A stretch of DNA of 64,000 nucleotides, from contig JBMSQF010000001.1 of NCBI GenBank assembly GCA_049423145.1, positions 30,457 through 94,456 on the forward strand, written 5' to 3'. The stretch is from RFTU01 sp049423145 (lineage in GTDB: Bacteria; Pseudomonadota; Gammaproteobacteria; Burkholderiales; Burkholderiaceae_C). Shown piece by piece: positions 35,765 to 43,688 of the stretch. Each line of letters starts with the position of its first letter. The first letter of the stretch is position 1. The notes under the pieces are model-generated. The model was not told the DNA's origin. It did not search any database and was given only the letters and a program-made list of their open reading frames with translations. A program made the position numbers and the translations under genes.

Positions 35765-36688
35765 ATGGACACCCTCCTCCAACAAATCATCAACGGCTTG
35801 GTCCTGGGCAGCATGTATGCCCTGGTGGCTCTGGGCTACACGATGGTCTACGGCATCATCAACCTCATCAACTTCGCCCACGGCGAGGTGCTGATGGTGG
35901 GTGCGCTGGTGAGCTGGTCGGTGGTGACGGCACTGGGTGGCTCGGGTTTGCCGGGTGGGGTGCTGATGCTGATTTCACTGCCCATCGCGGTGCTGGTGTG
36001 CTGCACGCTCAACTACGGCATCGAGAAGCTCGCCTACCGTCCCCTGCGCAACGCGCCGCGCCTGGCGCCGCTGATCACGGCCATGGGCATGAGCCTGCTG
36101 CTGCAGACGCTGGCCATGATCATCTGGAAGCCCAACCCCAAGCCCTATCCGCAGCTGCTGCCGGTGGAGCCCTTCCACATCGGCGGGGCGGTCATCTCGG
36201 TGACGCAGGTGTTGATCCTGGCCTTGACGGCGGTGACGCTGGCCGCGTTGATGTTCCTGGTGAACCGGACGCGGCTCGGACGCGCGATGCGCGCGACGGC
36301 CGAGAACCCCCGCGTCGCCGCCTTGATGGGGGTGCGGCCCGACGCGGTGATCGCCACCACCTTCATCATCGGTGCCGCGCTGGCGGCCTTGGCCGGTGTG
36401 ATGTGGGCCGCCAACTACGGCACGGTGCAGCACACCATGGGTTTTCTGCCGGGCCTGAAGGCCTTCACCGCGGCGGTGCTCGGCGGCATCGGCAATTTGG
36501 GTGGCGCAGTCGTTGGCGGCCTTCTGCTCGGACTGCTGGAGGCCATCGGCGCGGGTTACCTGGGCGAACTCACCGGGGGCGTGCTGGGCAGCCACTATGT
36601 GGACGTCTTCGCGTTTGCCGCGCTCATCCTGGTGCTCACCCTTCGCCCCTCGGGCCTCCTGGGTGAGCGGGTGGCGGACCGCGCTTGA
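35765..36688 (+). CDS. livH: Branched-chain amino acid ABC transporter permease LivH
   Basis: A 307-residue permease with about eight helices. It starts LLQQIINGLVLGSMYALVAL as LivH does, contains NFAHGEVLMVGA and the cytoplasmic EAA-like loop RATAENPRVAALMGV, and ends VLTLRPSGLLGERV. It forms the channel with LivM. The ATG at 35765 is the family start. The frame is open back to the photolyase gene but without homology. Two hairpins (about 35690-35711 and CGCGG/CCGCG at 35713-35726) lie in the leader. Confidence 0.93.
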   Translation: MDTLLQQIINGLVLGSMYALVALGYTMVYGIINLINFAHGEVLMVGALVSWSVVTALGGSGLPGGVLMLISLPIAVLVCCTLNYGIEKLAYRPLRNAPRLAPLITAMGMSLLLQTLAMIIWKPNPKPYPQLLPVEPFHIGGAVISVTQVLILALTAVTLAALMFLVNRTRLGRAMRATAENPRVAALMGVRPDAVIATTFIIGAALAALAGVMWAANYGTVQHTMGFLPGLKAFTAAVLGGIGNLGGAVVGGLLLGLLEAIGAGYLGELTGGVLGSHYVDVFAFAALILVLTLRPSGLLGERVADRA

Positions 36689-36716
36689 TGCCAGCAGCAA
36701 GCGGGGTGGCGGTGTG

Positions 36717-37856
36717 ATGACCTTGAAGTCTTCGCGGATGCAGCTGTTGGCCTTCGCTGTGGCGGCCGTCGCCCTGGTGGTCTTGCCCTTGTTCGTGCAG
36801 CCCATCGGCTCGGGTTGGGTGCGCATCATGGCCACGGCGCTGCTGTATGTCTTGTTGGCCCTGGGCCTGAACATCGTGGTGGGCTATGCGGGCCTCTTGG
36901 ACCTGGGCTTCGTCGCCTTCTATGCCGTGGGCGCCTACATGGTGGCACTGCTCACCTCGCCGCATCTGGCCGAGCAGTTCACCTGGTTCGCGCAACACTT
37001 TCCCCAAGGGGTGCACACGCCGATCTGGGTGGTGATTCCTTTGGCGGCGCTGCTGGCGGCGTTGGCAGGCGTGCTGCTGGGCACCCCGGTGCTCAAGCTG
37101 CGTGGGGACTACCTGGCCATCGTCACGTTGGGCTTCGGGGAAATCATCCGGGTGTTCATGAACAACTTGGAGCATCCGATCAACATCACCAACGGCCCAC
37201 GCGGGCTGGACCGCATCGATCCGGTATCGGTGTTCGGTTTCAGCCTGGGCCGTCCGCTGGATGTGTCGCTCCCCTGGGGCGAACTGCGCATTGCATCGGT
37301 CACGATGTACTACTGGCTCTTCCTGCTGCTGGTGGTGGTGAGCGTGGTCATCTGCCGGCGTCTCGAAGACTCGCGGATCGGCCGCGCCTGGATGGCCATC
37401 CGCGAGGACGAGATGGCCGCTCGGGCGATGGGCATCCACACGCGCAACATGAAGCTGCTGGCTTTTGGGATGGGCGCCACTTTCGGCGGCGTCAGCGGCG
37501 CGATGTTCGCGTCCTTCCAGGGCTTCGTCTCGCCCGAGTCCTTCAGCTTGATGGAGTCGGTGATGATCGTGGCCATGGTGGTGCTGGGTGGCTTGGGCCA
37601 CTTGCCCGGGGTGATCGTCGGGGCCCTGATGCTGGCGGCATTGCCGGAGGTGCTGCGCTATGTCGCGGGCGACATTCAAAGCATGACGGGTGGCCGCATC
37701 GATGCGGCCATCCTGCGACAACTCCTGATTGCCCTGGCGATGATCGTCATCATGCTGTTGCGCCCACGCGGCCTGTGGCCCACGCCAGAGCATGGTCGAT
37801 CGGCGATGGCCGAGGGCCCCGAGGGCCTCCCCGGGTCTGGCGGAGGCCGCGCGTGA
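36717..37856 (+). CDS. livM: Branched-chain amino acid ABC transporter permease LivM
   Basis: A 379-residue permease partner of LivH, with blocks LNIVVGYAGLLDLGFVAFYA, KLRGDYLAIVTLGFGEIIR, NITNGPRGLD, AIREDEMAARAMGI and MVVLGGLGHLPGVIVGA. The C-terminal tail (about 25 residues, Gly/Pro rich) is longer than usual. Its stop overlaps the livG GTG start (GTGA). Confidence 0.93.
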   Translation: MTLKSSRMQLLAFAVAAVALVVLPLFVQPIGSGWVRIMATALLYVLLALGLNIVVGYAGLLDLGFVAFYAVGAYMVALLTSPHLAEQFTWFAQHFPQGVHTPIWVVIPLAALLAALAGVLLGTPVLKLRGDYLAIVTLGFGEIIRVFMNNLEHPINITNGPRGLDRIDPVSVFGFSLGRPLDVSLPWGELRIASVTMYYWLFLLLVVVSVVICRRLEDSRIGRAWMAIREDEMAARAMGIHTRNMKLLAFGMGATFGGVSGAMFASFQGFVSPESFSLMESVMIVAMVVLGGLGHLPGVIVGALMLAALPEVLRYVAGDIQSMTGGRIDAAILRQLLIALAMIVIMLLRPRGLWPTPEHGRSAMAEGPEGLPGSGGGRA

Positions 37857-38650
37857 GCGCCGCAGCTTCCACGGGCGGGTCGGCGGTGGTGCTGGCGGTG
37901 CGCGGCGCGGGCAAGCGCTTCGGCGGCCTTCAGGCCTTGAGCGGAGTGGACTTGAGCATCGAGCGTGGCCAGGTGGCAGGACTCATCGGCCCCAATGGCG
38001 CGGGCAAGACCACGTTCTTCAATGTGATCACCGGCTTGTATCCGCCCGATAGCGGCACATTCGAGCTCGCCGGCCAGCCCTACAAACCCAGCGCCGTGCA
38101 TGAAGTGGCGCGAGCGGGTATTGCGCGCACCTTCCAGAACATTCGTTTGTTTCCAGACATGACGGCCCTGGAGAATGTGATGGTCGGGCGTCATGTGCGG
38201 ACCGCCTCAGGGCTTTGGGGCGCGGTGCTTCGCACCCCGGCCTTTCGAAGGGAGGAAGCGGACATTGCCGAGCGGGCACGGGAGCTGCTGCGCTATGTCG
38301 GCATCGAGCGCTACGCCGATTACCGTGCCCGCACGCTGTCCTATGGCGACCAGCGCCGCCTGGAGATTGCCAGGGCTTTGGCCACGGATCCGCAGCTGCT
38401 GGCCTTGGATGAGCCGGCGGCCGGCATGAACGCCACCGAGAAGGTGGTGCTGCGCGACCTGATACGCCGCATCCGTTCGGATGGTCGCACGGTGCTGCTG
38501 ATCGAGCACGATGTGAAACTGGTGATGGGCCTGTGCGACACGGTCACGGTTCTGGACTACGGCAAGGTGATCGCCCAGGGCACACCGGCGCAGGTGCAGC
38601 GCCATCCCCAAGTGATCGAGGCCTACTTGGGAGCAGGGCACCATGCCTGA
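37853..38650 (+). CDS. livG: Branched-chain amino acid ABC transporter ATPase LivG
   Basis: A 265-residue ATPase with Walker A GPNGAGKTTFFNVI, the Liv-specific IARTFQNIRLFPDMTALENVMVG (split around the Q-loop), signature LSYGDQRRLEIARAL, Walker B LLALDEPAAGMN and switch LLIEHDVKLV. A GTG start at 37853 overlaps the livM stop, and the end overlaps livF by 8 bases. Confidence 0.93.
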   Translation: MSAAASTGGSAVVLAVRGAGKRFGGLQALSGVDLSIERGQVAGLIGPNGAGKTTFFNVITGLYPPDSGTFELAGQPYKPSAVHEVARAGIARTFQNIRLFPDMTALENVMVGRHVRTASGLWGAVLRTPAFRREEADIAERARELLRYVGIERYADYRARTLSYGDQRRLEIARALATDPQLLALDEPAAGMNATEKVVLRDLIRRIRSDGRTVLLIEHDVKLVMGLCDTVTVLDYGKVIAQGTPAQVQRHPQVIEAYLGAGHHA

Positions 38651-39371
38651 GTCCACCAGCGCCCCGCTGCTGCTCAGGGTCGACGGCCTGCGGGTGGCGT
38701 ACGGCGGCATCCAGGCCGTCAAGGGCATCAGCCTGGAGGTGCGCGAGGGCGAACTGGTGAGCCTGATCGGCGCCAATGGCGCGGGCAAGACCACCACGCT
38801 GAAGGCGCTCACGGCAGTCCTGCCGCCGGGTGGCGGCTCGATCGAGTATGGAGGGCGCCCCACCGTGGGCCTTGGCTCCTGGGACCTGGTTGCACAGGGC
38901 TTGGTGATGGTGCCCGAGGGACGCGGAACCTTTACCCGTATGAGCATCCTGGAAAACCTCCAAATGGGCGCTTATCTGCGCCATGATGACCAAGTGGCTC
39001 AAGACCTCGAGCATGTGTTCGACTTGTTTCCGCGCCTGAAGGAACGACGGGCCCAATTGGCCGGCACCTTGTCGGGTGGCGAGCAGCAGATGCTGGCCAT
39101 GGGCCGGGCGCTGATGGCCCGCCCCCGCCTGTTGCTGCTGGATGAGCCGTCGATGGGCCTGTCGCCCATCATGGTGGACAAGATCTTCGAGGTGGTCCAA
39201 ACGATTCACCGTCAGGGCACCACGGTGTTGTTGGTGGAGCAGAATGCCAGCCGTGCGCTCGCGGTGGCTGACCGGGCCTATGTGATGGATTCCGGTGAGA
39301 TGACGATGAGCGGCCCGGCGGCGGCGCTGCTGCACGACCCGCGCGTGCGAGCGGCCTACCTGGGTGAATGA
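38643..39371 (+). CDS. livF: Branched-chain amino acid ABC transporter ATPase LivF
   Basis: A 242-residue ATPase with Walker A GANGAGKTTTLKAL, VPEGRGTFTRMSILENL, signature LSGGEQQMLAMGRAL, Walker B LLLLDEPSMGLSP and switch LLVEQNASRAL, typical of LivF. It completes the ATPase pair of the importer and precedes the binding-protein gene by 73 bases. Confidence 0.94.
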   Translation: MPESTSAPLLLRVDGLRVAYGGIQAVKGISLEVREGELVSLIGANGAGKTTTLKALTAVLPPGGGSIEYGGRPTVGLGSWDLVAQGLVMVPEGRGTFTRMSILENLQMGAYLRHDDQVAQDLEHVFDLFPRLKERRAQLAGTLSGGEQQMLAMGRALMARPRLLLLDEPSMGLSPIMVDKIFEVVQTIHRQGTTVLLVEQNASRALAVADRAYVMDSGEMTMSGPAAALLHDPRVRAAYLGE

Positions 39372-39444
39372 GTGGGGCGGTCGATCCCCGAGAATGTTTC
39401 GCGTGTATTCCCAAACCCTGTTTGTCTGAAGGAGCTCTTGGCAT

Positions 39445-40611
39445 ATGAACATGAAGTGGAACCTGGTTCTGGCGGCCACTGCGGTGGCGGCCCTCGCGGC
39501 CTGCGGCAAGAAGGAGGCGGCTGCGCCGGCGGCCTCCGAAGTGGTGGTCAAGATCGGTCATGTGGCACCGACCAGCGGCGCCATCGCGCACCTGGGCAAA
39601 GACAACGAAAACGGTGCCCGCATGGCCATCGATGACCTCAATGCCAAGGGCATGACCATCGACGGCAAGAAGGTGAAATTCGAACTGTTGGCCGAAGACG
39701 ATGCGGCCGATCCCAAGCAGGGCACGGCCGCCGCGCAGAAGCTGGTGGACAGCAAGGTGGCCGGCGTCATCGGCCACCTGAACTCCGGCACCTCGATCCC
39801 GGCCTCCAAGATCTACAGCGATGCCGGGATTCCCCAGATCAGCCCCTCGGCCACCAATCCCAAGTACACCCGCCAAGGCCTCAAGACCACGTTCCGCGTG
39901 GTGGCCGATGACGTGCACCTCGGCGGCACGCTGGGCAAGTACGCCGTGACGGAACTCAAGGGCAAGAGCATCGCCGTGGTGGACGATCGCACCGCCTACG
40001 GTCAGGGCGTGGCCGATGAATTCGCCAAGGGCGTGGAAGCCGCCGGCGGCAAGATCGTCGACCGCCAGTTCACCAACGACAAGGCCACCGACTTCACCGC
40101 CATCCTGACGGCGCTCAAGGCCAAGAAGCCCGATGTGGTGTTCTTCGGCGGCATGGACGCCGTGGCCGGCCCGATCCTGCGCCAGATGAAGCAGCTGGGT
40201 ATCAATGCCAAGCTGATGGGCGGCGACGGCATCTGCACGGGCGAGCTGCCCAAGCTCGCCGCAGGCGCGATGGCCGATGGCCAGGTGGTGTGCGCGGAGG
40301 CGGGCGGGGTGGAAGGCGAAGCCAAGACCGCCATGGCCGACTTTGGAACCAAGTTCAAGGCCAAGTACAACGCGGATGTGCAGATCTACGCTCCCTATGT
40401 ATACGACGCTGTGATGGTGATGGTCGATGCCATGGCCAAGGCCAACTCGGCCGACCCGGCCAAGTACCTGCCGGTGTTGGCCAAGACCGAGGGCTACAAG
40501 GGCGTGACGGGCACGATCTCCTTCGACGAGAAGGGCGACATCAAGAACGGTGCGCTGACCCTGTTCACCTACAAGGCCGACAAGCGCGAGGCCATTGCTG
40601 TGGTGCGCTGA
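39445..40611 (+). CDS. livK: Branched-chain amino acid ABC transporter substrate-binding lipoprotein
   Basis: A 388-residue periplasmic-binding-fold type I protein. The signal ends in a lipobox, so Cys20 (LAAC) is probably lipidated. Ligand-site features include IGHVAPTSGAIAHLGKDNEN, HLNSGTSIPASKIYSDAGIP, VDDRTAYGQGVADEF and FFGGMDAVAGPILRQM. It is preceded by AAGGAG at 39429-39434 and followed by a strong terminator, so it closes the livHMGFK unit. Leucine, isoleucine and valine are the usual ligands, but Liv systems can also carry amides or aromatic acids. Confidence 0.92.
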   Translation: MNMKWNLVLAATAVAALAACGKKEAAAPAASEVVVKIGHVAPTSGAIAHLGKDNENGARMAIDDLNAKGMTIDGKKVKFELLAEDDAADPKQGTAAAQKLVDSKVAGVIGHLNSGTSIPASKIYSDAGIPQISPSATNPKYTRQGLKTTFRVVADDVHLGGTLGKYAVTELKGKSIAVVDDRTAYGQGVADEFAKGVEAAGGKIVDRQFTNDKATDFTAILTALKAKKPDVVFFGGMDAVAGPILRQMKQLGINAKLMGGDGICTGELPKLAAGAMADGQVVCAEAGGVEGEAKTAMADFGTKFKAKYNADVQIYAPYVYDAVMVMVDAMAKANSADPAKYLPVLAKTEGYKGVTGTISFDEKGDIKNGALTLFTYKADKREAIAVVR

Positions 40612-40634
40612 TCCCGCCACGCGTTCGGGATGAG

Positions 40635-40662
40635 GGGCGCCGGTTTTCCGGCGCCCTTTTTT
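40635..40662 (+). terminator. Rho-independent terminator of the liv operon
   Basis: GGGCGCCGG and CCGGCGCCC form a perfect 9-bp stem around a TTTT loop, followed by six T's, 23 bases after the livK stop. This is the clearest intrinsic terminator in the window. Nothing else is apparent between it and the photolyase-like gene at 40815. Confidence 0.93.
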
Positions 40663-40814
40663 GTGGGCGCCTGCGGCGTGTGGCGGGCTGATGCCCGGGT
40701 GCCTTCGGCTTGCTTTTTGGGCGGCGGGCGCGGGCCGACCATCGCGGTGCCCCGGCGCCTGCACGGGTCTTGGCGCTGGGGCCATCATGGCGGTCTGTCA
40801 TCCCACGGTTTCCC

Positions 40815-42029
40815 ATGAATTCCATCGCTGAAGGCCCGGCGGTGCTGGCGCCCACGCAGGCGGGCGCATTGCGCCTGCTGCAGGCCGTCCGCCCCCACGA
40901 CTACGCGCGCAGCCGCAACCACCTGCAGGGCGCGGTCACGCGCCTATCGCCCTACATCACCCACGGGGTGTTGGGCCTGCCGCAGGTGCTGGAGGCGGTG
41001 CAGGCGGCTGAGCGCACGCGCGACCCGAAGGGGCGTGCCTTGGACCCCGACCACAAGTTCATCAACGAACTGGCCTGGCGCGAGTACTTCCATCACGTGT
41101 GGCAGTACGAGGGCAAGGGCATCTTTTCTTCCCTGCACGAAGGCCCGATGCCCGAAAGCGCGTATGCGCGGCTGCTGCCGGCCGACATCCGCGAAGGCCG
41201 CACGGGCGTGCCGGCCATTGACGAGGCGGTGCGCGAGCTCTACGCCACCGGCTACCTCCACAACCACGCCCGCATGTGGCTGGCCTCCTACGTGGTGCAC
41301 CTGCGCAAAGTGCACTGGCGCGCGGGCGCGGACTGGCTCTATGGGCATCTGCTGGACGGCGACTTGGCCAGCAACCACCTGTCCTGGCAGTGGGTGGCGG
41401 GCACCGGCAGCCCCAAACCCTATCTGTTCAACGCGGGCAATGTGGAGAAGTTCGCGCCGCCGGCCTGGCATTCGCGCGGCACCGTGATCGATGCGTCCTA
41501 CGAGGCGCTGGAGGACGTGGCGCGCAGCGGCAAGCGGCTGGAGGGACGACCGGGGCGGCTGCCGCCCCCGGTGGCCGTGTCGCCGGCCCCTTCAGCCGCC
41601 TCATCGGAGGTAAAGGCGGTTGGTGCTCCATCATCCGAGCCGCCCTTGCTCGACCGACCGCCCTTCGATCTGCCCACGGCCAAGGTCAGCGACTTGGACA
41701 GCGCGTGGCTGATCCACCCCTGGAACCTGCGAGCACCCGAGGGGTGGCCAGGACCGGTCGTAGGGGTGTTCGCCGCTTCCTTTCACCAGCGCTGGCGCTG
41801 GAGCGAACGCCGGTGGCAGTGGGTGCAGGCGCTGATGCGGGAGCACACCGACCGCATCCTCTGGTGTGAGGGCCCGCCGCCACCCAGTGCATGCACCGTG
41901 GCCGATCCGCATCTGCGCACCTGGCTGCTGCCAGGCCAGGGCCAGGCAGTACCGCGCATCTGGGACGACCCGGGCCGCCGTTGCCGCTCCTTCTCGCAGT
42001 TCTGGACCCGGGTTCGGGGGGCGCCATGA
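40815..42029 (+). CDS. Photolyase-like FAD-binding protein with atypical C-terminal domain
   Basis: A 404-residue protein that starts directly in the photolyase FAD-binding domain: SRNHLQGAVTRLSPYITHGV (about 33-52), KFINELAWREYFHHVW, GVPAIDEAVRELYATGYLHN, and the flavin block LDGDLASNHLSWQWVAGTGS (180-199). The usual N-terminal antenna domain is missing. After a Pro/Ala/Ser-rich linker (about 240-290) comes a domain of about 110 residues (AWLIHPWNLRAPEGWPGPVV, then GVFAASFHQRWRWSERRWQW) that recalls an antenna-domain strand-helix pattern placed at the wrong end. Its stop overlaps the Coq7-like start (ATGA). Function unknown: repair or light sensing. Confidence 0.85.
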   Translation: MNSIAEGPAVLAPTQAGALRLLQAVRPHDYARSRNHLQGAVTRLSPYITHGVLGLPQVLEAVQAAERTRDPKGRALDPDHKFINELAWREYFHHVWQYEGKGIFSSLHEGPMPESAYARLLPADIREGRTGVPAIDEAVRELYATGYLHNHARMWLASYVVHLRKVHWRAGADWLYGHLLDGDLASNHLSWQWVAGTGSPKPYLFNAGNVEKFAPPAWHSRGTVIDASYEALEDVARSGKRLEGRPGRLPPPVAVSPAPSAASSEVKAVGAPSSEPPLLDRPPFDLPTAKVSDLDSAWLIHPWNLRAPEGWPGPVVGVFAASFHQRWRWSERRWQWVQALMREHTDRILWCEGPPPPSACTVADPHLRTWLLPGQGQAVPRIWDDPGRRCRSFSQFWTRVRGAP

Positions 42030-42571
42030 ACCCGGCCTTGCCACTCAACACGCCGCCGGCGGTGCCGGCGGATCTGATGGCCGACCTGCGGACCGACCAT
42101 GCCGGTGAGACGGGCGCGGTATGGATCTACCGCGGCGTGCTGGCGGTCAGCCGCGATGCTGGGGTGCGCGATTTCGCGCGGCGTCATCTGGCCACCGAGC
42201 AGGAACATCTGGATTTGATGTGCGAACTGGTCCCGCCGCGGCACCGCAGCAGGCTGATCGTGCCCTGGCGGGCTGCGGGCTTCTTCACCGGCTTCTTGCC
42301 CGCGCTGTTCGGGCCGCGTGCGGTCTACGGCACGATTGCCGCGGTGGAGACCTTCGTGGACCGCCACTACGAGGAGCAGATCCGCGCCTTGGACGCTCGG
42401 CCTGAAGGCGCAGCACTGCAGCAGTTGCTGCGGCGCTGCCAGGCCGATGAGTGCCTCCATCGGGATGAAGCGGCGGCCGCCGCCGGACCGCCGGGCCTGC
42501 TGCTGCGCGGCTGGTGTGCCGTGGTGGCCTGGGGATCTGAAGCGGCGGTCAAGGTGGCGCGGCGCATTTGA
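42026..42571 (+). CDS. Coq7-like di-iron protein (demethoxyubiquinone hydroxylase family)
   Basis: A 181-residue ferritin-like protein with the Coq7 ligand set: DLRTDHAGETGAVWIY (Glu), ATEQEHLDLM (ExxH), AAVETFVDRHYEEQ (Glu and ExxH-like) and ADECLHRDEA (ExxH). Coq7 hydroxylates demethoxyubiquinone during ubiquinone synthesis at the membrane. At 181 residues it is short for a canonical beta-proteobacterial Coq7, so it may be a paralogue. It is translationally coupled (ATGA) to the photolyase-like gene, an unexpected partner for ubiquinone synthesis. Confidence 0.82.
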   Translation: MNPALPLNTPPAVPADLMADLRTDHAGETGAVWIYRGVLAVSRDAGVRDFARRHLATEQEHLDLMCELVPPRHRSRLIVPWRAAGFFTGFLPALFGPRAVYGTIAAVETFVDRHYEEQIRALDARPEGAALQQLLRRCQADECLHRDEAAAAAGPPGLLLRGWCAVVAWGSEAAVKVARRI

Positions 42572-42607
42572 GTCCGGTGCTGTTGAGCGAGACACCCTGG
42601 GGCGACC

Positions 42608-43528
42608 TCAAGGTGCTCGCGTCCACCAGGCCTCGCCAAACTGCCCCTGCAGCCAGCTCACGAACAGCTGCACTTTGGTGGGCACCAGGCGCGGCGAGGG
42701 GTACACCGCGTGCATTTCCTGGGCGGGGAGCAGCCAGTCCTTGAGCAGCACCTGCACCGTGCCGTTGCGGATCGAATCGTGCGCGACATACAGCGGCAGT
42801 ACCGCCAAGCCCAGGCCACCGCGGGCGGCTGTGAGCAGCGCCGAGAGGTTGTTCGAGCGCAGGGGCCCATGCACCACCACCTCGCGCCGTTGCGCATCGC
42901 CACTGCGTTGCGGCCGCGTAAAAGTCCACCGCGCATCACCCTGCACGGTGCTGTAGATCAGGGCCGAATGCGCACGCAGTTCGTCGGGCGTGCGGGGCGT
43001 GCCACGGGCCTTGAGGTAGCTGCCCGCGCCCACCAGCACCCAGGGATTGCTCCCCAGATAGCGTGAGCCCAGGGTGGAATCGGCCAGGCGCCCCATGCGC
43101 ACGGCCACATCAACCCCTTGCTCCAGCAGGTTCACATGGCGGTCCTCGCAGCTCAGGTCGATCTGCAGTTGCGGGTGTTCGCGGATGAACTGCAGCAGCA
43201 GCGGTGCGAGCACCCGCCGCCCGAAGGCCACCGAGGTGCTGATGCGCAACTGCCCCTGCATCTGGGATTGCGCCTGGAGGGCCACATGGTCGGCCTCTTC
43301 GACCTCATGGGCGATGCGCCGGCAGTGCTCGGCATACAGCGCCCCCACCTCGGTCACCGACACGCCCTGGGTGGTGCGATGCAGCAGCCGCGAGCCCAGG
43401 CTCTTTTCCAGCTGCGCGATCTGCTTGGTGACGCTGGGCTGGCCCACCCCCAGGTCGGCCGCCGCCTTGCTGAAGGAGCCCAACTCCACCACCCGGATGA
43501 AGGTGTTCATCGCCGCGAGTTTGTCCAT
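42608..43528 (-). CDS. LysR-family regulator, divergent from gcl
   Basis: A 306-residue LysR-type protein with the N-terminal helix-turn-helix MNTFIRVVELGSFSKAAADL followed by GVGQPSVTKQIAQLEKSLG, and a C-terminal co-inducer domain. The ATG at 43528 is divergent from gcl with 160 bases between. A T-N11-A dyad in that gap is a candidate binding site. The position suggests control of glyoxylate assimilation by an intermediate such as glyoxylate or tartronate semialdehyde, which is inference. Confidence 0.9.
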   Translation of the reverse strand: MDKLAAMNTFIRVVELGSFSKAAADLGVGQPSVTKQIAQLEKSLGSRLLHRTTQGVSVTEVGALYAEHCRRIAHEVEEADHVALQAQSQMQGQLRISTSVAFGRRVLAPLLLQFIREHPQLQIDLSCEDRHVNLLEQGVDVAVRMGRLADSTLGSRYLGSNPWVLVGAGSYLKARGTPRTPDELRAHSALIYSTVQGDARWTFTRPQRSGDAQRREVVVHGPLRSNNLSALLTAARGGLGLAVLPLYVAHDSIRNGTVQVLLKDWLLPAQEMHAVYPSPRLVPTKVQLFVSWLQGQFGEAWWTRAP

Positions 43529-43569
43529 GGCCTCAGCCTAGGCCCGAAGCCGCCCAGGGGCAAGGGGGT

Positions 43570-43584
43570 ATTCCCAAATGGAAT
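43570..43584. promoter_or_regulatory. Candidate LysR box (ATTCC-N5-GGAAT)
   Basis: ATTCC CAAAT GGAAT is a perfect 5+5 dyad with an inner T-N11-A pattern, 41 bases upstream of the LysR start and 105 bases upstream of gcl. It sits where a LysR regulator normally binds to control itself and the divergent operon. Confidence 0.5.
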
Positions 43585-43688
43585 GGAGCAAATGCGCCCC
43601 CGACGGATTCACGCGAGCGCCCCGCCGGCGCAAGATTCGCCCCAATCCGGTGCGCCGCACCCCGACGTTTTTAAACCCAGGAGCCCCC

